A DNA stretch of 10,207 nucleotides from Paracoccaceae bacterium. Lineage in GTDB: Bacteria; Pseudomonadota; Alphaproteobacteria; Rhodobacterales; Rhodobacteraceae. The position numbers and the translations under genes are program-made. Location: assembly GCA_007121115.1 (NCBI GenBank), contig SKMI01000236.1, forward strand, positions 1-10,207. Direction: 5' to 3'. How positions within the stretch are numbered: position 1 is the first letter of the stretch; each line of letters starts with the position of its first letter. The notes beneath the pieces are model-generated. The model saw only the letters and a list, made by a program, of their open reading frames with translations, did no database searches and was not told the origin of the DNA. Shown here piece by piece: positions 7,570-10,207 of this stretch.

Positions 7570-7588
7570 GCGCAGGCATCACCTGCGC
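7570..7588. terminator. Hairpin between gatA and the lipoprotein gene
   Basis: GCGCAGG (7570-7576) and CCTGCGC (7582-7588) form a perfect 7-bp stem with a 5-nt loop. It begins 16 nt after the gatA stop on the minus strand and ends 17 nt before the lipoprotein start. It lacks a U tract. It may be a partial terminator, a processing or stability stem separating gatA from the downstream genes, or a leader stem near the lipoprotein ribosome site. Confidence 0.4.
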
Positions 7589-7604
7589 ATCATTTGTTGC
7601 GAGA

Positions 7605-9086
7605 TTACCACCATTTCGCGGGTTTGGAAACAAACCCGGCGGCGGCTTCAAGAACCTGTGCAGTGTTCAGCAAGCCAGCCTCGTCCCACGGCCGCCCGAT
7701 CAGTTGCAGCCCCAGCGGCAGCCCCTGGCGGTCCAGCCCCGCAGGCACCGCGATCCCCGGCAACCCGGCGAGGTTCACGGTGACGGTGAACACATCGTTG
7801 AGATACATCTGCACCGGGTCGGCATCCACCAGCTCCCCCAAGCCGAAGGCCGCCGAGGGCGTGGCGGGCGTCAGGATCGCGTCGATGCCCTGGTCGAACA
7901 CCGCCTCGAAGTCGCGCTTGATCAGGGTGCGGACCTTGCGCGCGCGGTTGTAATAGGCGTCATAGAACCCGGCCGAGAGCACATAGGTGCCGATCATCAC
8001 CCGGCGCTGCACTTCCGGGCCGAAGCCCTCGGCGCGGGTCTTTTCATACATCTCGGTGATGCCGTCGCCCTGCGCCAGCTTCGCGCGGTGGCCGTAGCGC
8101 ACCCCGTCATAGCGGGCGAGGTTGCTGGACGCCTCGGCGGGCGCGATCACGTAATAGGCCGGAAGCGCGTATTTCGTGTGCGGCAGCGAGATGTCCACGA
8201 TCTCGGCGCCCGCGTCGCGCAGCATCTCGGCGCCCTCGGACCAGAGTTTCTCGATCTCGTCGGGCATCCCGTCCATGCGGTATTCGCGTGGAATGCCGAT
8301 CTTCTGGCCCTTCACGCCTGCGCCCAGCGCGGCTTCGAAATCCGGCACGGGCAGGTCGGCGGAGGTGGAATCCTTGGGATCATGGCCGCACATGGCTTCG
8401 AGCATGATCGCCGCGTCGCGCACCGTGCGGGTCATCGGCCCGGCCTGATCGAGCGAGGAGGCGAAGGCGATGATCCCCCAGCGCGAGCAGCGGCCATAGG
8501 TCGGCTTGACCCCCACGGTGCCGGTAAAGGCCGCGGGCTGGCGGATGGACCCGCCGGTGTCGGTGCCGGTGGCGCCAAGGCACAGGTCCGCGGCGACCGC
8601 GGCCGCCGAGCCACCCGAGGACCCGCCGGGGGTCAGCCGCCGGTCGTCCACCTTCCACGGGTTGACCACATCGCCATAGGTCGAGGTCTCATTGCTGGAC
8701 CCCATGGCGAATTCGTCCATGTTCAGCTTGCCCAGCATCACCGCGCCCGCATTGCGCAGGCGTGCGCTGACGGTGGATTCGTATTCGGGGCGAAACCCGT
8801 TCAGGATGTGGCTGGCCGCCTGACTGGGCACGCCTTCGGTGCAGAACAGGTCCTTGATGCCCAGCGGGATGCCGCACATGGCGGGCGCCTCGCCTGCGGC
8901 AAGGCGGGTGTCGGCGGCGCGGGCGCGGTCGAGCGCGATTTCGGGCGTGGGGTGGACGAAGGCGTTGAGCGCGCCCGCGCCGTCGATCGCGTCCAGGCAG
9001 GCTTGCGTCAGGTCCACGGCGGTCAGATCGCGCTTACGCAGCGCGTCGCGGGCCGCGGCGATGGTCAGGGTGTTCGGCGCGCTCAT
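7605..9086 (-). CDS. gatA: Asp-tRNA(Asn)/Glu-tRNA(Gln) amidotransferase subunit A
   Basis: Glutaminase subunit of GatCAB. It releases ammonia from glutamine or asparagine, which GatB uses to convert Glu-tRNA(Gln) to Gln-tRNA(Gln) or Asp-tRNA(Asn) to Asn-tRNA(Asn) in the cytoplasm. The 493 residues carry the amidase-signature Ser-cisSer-Lys triad: K78 in GIPLGIKDLF, S156 in LTPGGSSGGSAAAVAA, and S180 in GTDTGGSIRQPA, 24 residues later as in the family. Further matches are NMDEFAMGSSNE and TYGRCSRWGIIAFASSLDQ. Length is normal for GatA. The start overlaps the gatC stop by four bases (ATGA), so the two are translationally coupled. gatB is not next to gatA here; the next gene downstream is the lipoprotein. 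Other amidase-signature enzymes are excluded by the GatA-specific motifs and the adjacent gatC. Confidence 0.97.
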   Translation of the reverse strand: MSAPNTLTIAAARDALRKRDLTAVDLTQACLDAIDGAGALNAFVHPTPEIALDRARAADTRLAAGEAPAMCGIPLGIKDLFCTEGVPSQAASHILNGFRPEYESTVSARLRNAGAVMLGKLNMDEFAMGSSNETSTYGDVVNPWKVDDRRLTPGGSSGGSAAAVAADLCLGATGTDTGGSIRQPAAFTGTVGVKPTYGRCSRWGIIAFASSLDQAGPMTRTVRDAAIMLEAMCGHDPKDSTSADLPVPDFEAALGAGVKGQKIGIPREYRMDGMPDEIEKLWSEGAEMLRDAGAEIVDISLPHTKYALPAYYVIAPAEASSNLARYDGVRYGHRAKLAQGDGITEMYEKTRAEGFGPEVQRRVMIGTYVLSAGFYDAYYNRARKVRTLIKRDFEAVFDQGIDAILTPATPSAAFGLGELVDADPVQMYLNDVFTVTVNLAGLPGIAVPAGLDRQGLPLGLQLIGRPWDEAGLLNTAQVLEAAAGFVSKPAKWW

Positions 9087-9373
9087 TCCACCACCTTCGG
9101 CACGGCAAAGAAGCCCTCGCGTGCGTCGGGGGCGTTTTTCAGGATGCGGTCGGGCATCCGGCCTTCGGTCACGGTGTCGTCGCGCCGTTTCAGCCGCATG
9201 GGCGTGACCGACGTCATGGGCTCCACGCCCTCGACATCGACCTCGTTCAACTGCTCCATGAAGCCGAGGATACGGGTCAGTTCACCGGCGAGGGTGGGCA
9301 GGTGATCCTCGGGCACCGCGATGCGGGCGAGTTTCGCCACCTTGCGCGCGGTGTCGGTGTCAATGCGGGACAT
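9083..9373 (-). CDS. gatC: Asp-tRNA(Asn)/Glu-tRNA(Gln) amidotransferase subunit C
   Basis: Small subunit that wraps around the GatA/GatB interface and stabilises the GatCAB complex. The 96-residue length is typical. It begins MSRIDTDTARKVAKLARIAV, and has LTRILGFMEQLNEVDVEGVEPMTSV in the middle and DAREGFFAVPKVVE at the end, all hallmark GatC segments. The open frame runs further upstream, but ATG 9373 is preceded by CGGAGG (revcomp of 9377-9382) three bases away, and the family start matches. The stop codon overlaps the gatA start (ATGA). A candidate promoter (TTGCAC, 17 nt, TAAACG) lies directly upstream. Confidence 0.96.
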   Translation of the reverse strand: MSRIDTDTARKVAKLARIAVPEDHLPTLAGELTRILGFMEQLNEVDVEGVEPMTSVTPMRLKRRDDTVTEGRMPDRILKNAPDAREGFFAVPKVVE

Positions 9374-9401
9374 GCGGCCTCCGGGGTTGCGGATGGCGCT
9401 C

Positions 9402-9430
9402 CGTTTAGCGGCGGGCGGGGTGTGGTGCAA
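9402..9430 (-). promoter_or_regulatory. Candidate promoter of gatCA
   Basis: Read on the minus strand, TTGCAC (revcomp of 9425-9430) is followed after 17 nt by TAAACG (revcomp of 9402-9407). The spacing is ideal for the housekeeping sigma factor, but the hexamers match the consensus only in part. Transcription would start around 9395, giving a leader of about 20 nt before gatC. Confidence 0.35.
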
Positions 9431-9465
9431 GCGGGGGCGTCAGGCGCCGGGGGATGCGGCGAGAA

Positions 9466-9522
9466 AGCGCCCCCTCAGCGCGTAATGGCGTTTGGGGGCG
9501 CTGCCGGGCGCAGGCTCCCGGC
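9466..9522. terminator. Tandem hairpins after usg (composite element, copy B)
   Basis: AGCGCCCCC (9466-9474) and GGGGGCGCT (9494-9502) form a 9-bp perfect stem with a 19-nt loop. Directly next to it, GCCGGG (9503-9508) and CCCGGC (9517-9522) form a 6-bp stem. It starts 23 nt past the usg stop on the minus strand, as expected for a terminator insulating usg from gatC, though a U tract is absent. The layout and outer arms match the element at 5751-5821. Confidence 0.5.
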
Positions 9523-9545
9523 GGGGCAGAAGGCCAGGCGGGCTC

Positions 9546-9827
9546 TCAGTGCAGCGTGAATTCCCCCACCATGTTTTCCCACTGGGCCGGGCCGATCAGC
9601 TTGCGGTGGGTGAAGCGGACCGAATGCAACGGGCCTTCGATCCGATCCCGCCAGAACTCGATGAATTCGAACAGGCGCGGATAATCCGGCGCCAGATCGT
9701 ATTCCTGCCAGATGAAGCTGTTGAGAACATTGCGATAATCCGGCATCCGGTAATACAGTTCGGCCGTGGTCAGCCCGTAGCCCTTGAGCATCAGTTCGGT
9801 GGGGGTCTTGTCCATGGGTGCACCCAT
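9546..9827 (-). CDS. usg: Usg family protein
   Basis: A 93-residue member of the Usg family, small alphaproteobacterial proteins named from a gene beside the tryptophan genes of Caulobacter. The biochemical function is not known. Conserved stretches are YGLTTAELYYRMPDY (17-31), SFIWQEYDLAPDYPRLFEFIEFW (37-59) and EGPLHSVRFTH (64-74). It has no signal peptide or membrane segment and is rich in aromatic and acidic residues, so it is probably cytosolic. Two in-frame ATGs, 9827 and 9815, are possible. 9827 is preferred because ACAGG stands about 8 bases upstream; the second has no clear ribosome site. A 14-bp palindrome covers both. The gene stands alone, divergent from gyrA by 180 bp, with tandem hairpins after its stop. 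No trp gene is visible nearby. Confidence 0.88.
   Translation of the reverse strand: MGAPMDKTPTELMLKGYGLTTAELYYRMPDYRNVLNSFIWQEYDLAPDYPRLFEFIEFWRDRIEGPLHSVRFTHRKLIGPAQWENMVGEFTLH
9814..9827. promoter_or_regulatory. Perfect 14-bp palindrome over the usg start codons
   Basis: ATGGGTGCACCCAT reads the same on both strands. In usg mRNA the first AUG lies in the left arm and the second candidate AUG begins in the right arm, so a 5-bp stem with a UGCA loop could sequester initiation. It might instead be a DNA-binding site or chance. Confidence 0.3.
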
Positions 9828-9858
9828 TGTTGTTGCCTGTAGGAAGATGATGCCGCAG

Positions 9859-9880
9859 GAAAATTAGTTTTCAATGAAAA
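9859..9880. repeat. AT-rich alternating inverted repeats in the usg/gyrA spacer
   Basis: GAAAA (9859-9863), TTTTC (9868-9872) and GAAAA (9876-9880) occur in a row with short gaps, so the middle arm can pair with either neighbour. This A/T-rich island is unusual in such GC-rich DNA. It sits about 32-53 nt upstream of usg, where its promoter should be (TTGAAA on the minus strand could be a -35). Its function is inferred only from position. Confidence 0.35.
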
Positions 9881-9933
9881 CAGTGTGTTGGCACTCTTCC
9901 CCGGTGGCTGCTTGACCTGCGGGTCGGGCGCCA

Positions 9934-9963
9934 TTGCACCCCATATGCGGGATCGGCTATAAG
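9934..9963 (+). promoter_or_regulatory. Candidate gyrA promoter
   Basis: TATAAG (9958-9963) is a 5/6 match to the -10 consensus. TTGCAC (9934-9939), 18 nt upstream, has the TTG of a -35 box and equals the hexamer in the candidate gatCA promoter. Transcription would start near 9970, about 38 nt before the GTG. A stronger TTGACC (9912-9917) lies further upstream but has no -10 at suitable spacing. Confidence 0.4.
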
Positions 9964-10007
9964 CGCGGCGACGATATCTTGTGCGGTCACAAATCCATGA
10001 GGCACCT

Positions 10008-10207
10008 GTGAGCGACGGTCCAAAAACCCCTGAAAACAATGGCCAAACCCCGCCCGGGGCAGGGCTGCCCACGGTGACGATCGAGGCCGAGATGCGCGCC
10101 TCGTATCTGGATTACGCGATGAGCGTGATCGTCAGCCGCGCCATCCCCGATCTGCGCGACGGCCTAAAACCTGTGCACCGGCGCATCCTTTATTCGATGC
10201 ACATGAA
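10008..10207 (+). CDS. gyrA: DNA gyrase subunit A, N-terminal start (cut by window edge)
   Basis: Breakage-reunion subunit of the type IIA topoisomerase that introduces negative supercoils with GyrB. Only 66 residues are visible. After a Pro/Gly-rich leader of about 20 residues comes VTIEAEMRASYLDYAMSVIV, then SRAIPDLRDGLKPVHRRILYSMHM, the invariant GyrA N-terminus. The window ends before the quinolone-resistance region is complete and before the catalytic tyrosine. Start GTG 10008 is chosen because GAGG (9999-10002) lies five bases upstream and no in-frame ATG precedes it; the ATG at 9997 is in another frame and stops after four codons. ParC is the alternative, but alphaproteobacterial ParC has a different sequence here (typically ALSTIMHRALPDARDG-like), so GyrA is favoured. 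Divergent from usg. Confidence 0.94.
   Translation, partial: MSDGPKTPENNGQTPPGAGLPTVTIEAEMRASYLDYAMSVIVSRAIPDLRDGLKPVHRRILYSMHM

Noticed and set aside
7704..9305. 533-codon open frame on the plus strand opposite gatA/gatC
   Set aside because: It is the antisense shadow of gatA and gatC and contains no recognisable motif.
9791..10072. 93-codon minus-strand frame across the usg/gyrA spacer
   Set aside because: It overlaps the gyrA start and the usg start in another frame, has no ribosome site or family features, and is unlikely to be a gene.

Overview
The window reads as an ordinary chromosomal housekeeping segment from a GC-rich alphaproteobacterium, most likely of the Rhodobacterales/Rhodobacteraceae type. 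This placement is inferred from the very high GC, the presence of a Usg-family protein, a GatCAB amidotransferase operon, an Excalibur-type lipoprotein and the overall protein resemblance. No 16S gene or other decisive marker is present. Ten protein genes cover nearly the whole window. No gene-free stretch exceeds 300 bases. I see no tRNA, rRNA, CRISPR array, insertion sequence, prophage gene or toxin/defence cassette.

Layout, left to right. (1) 1-2181, minus strand: a glycerol catabolism pair, glpD (glycerol-3-phosphate dehydrogenase) followed by glpK (glycerol kinase, cut by the left edge). (2) 2314-3105, minus: an inositol-monophosphatase-family protein (SuhB-like). (3) 3238-5698, plus: pfkB (6-phosphofructokinase of the ribokinase superfamily) then trkH (potassium uptake channel subunit), 31 nt apart. 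This pair is divergent from suhB. (4) 5699-5940: a convergent spacer with several strong hairpins. (5) 5941-9373, minus: gatC-gatA (4-nt overlap), then a lipoprotein with a C-terminal Excalibur domain, then an AmpD/AmiD-like N-acetylmuramoyl-L-alanine amidase. (6) 9546-9827, minus: a Usg-family protein. (7) 10008 to the right edge, plus: the start of gyrA, with a GTG start, divergent from usg.

How the genes work together: glpK and glpD form one pathway, glycerol to glycerol-3-phosphate to dihydroxyacetone phosphate, feeding the part of glycolysis where PfkB also acts. GatA and GatC are two of the three subunits of the tRNA-dependent amidotransferase; gatB is not in the window. The lipoprotein and amidase are both plausibly cell-envelope related. 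The other neighbours share no obvious pathway.

No new system is evident. The signals most worth a second look are: a composite two-hairpin element present twice (5751-5821 and 9466-9522) with shared outer arms; a 14-bp perfect palindrome containing both candidate start codons of usg; a variant of the ribokinase-superfamily NXXE motif in PfkB; and inverted repeats near glpD that could be a terminator and an operator.
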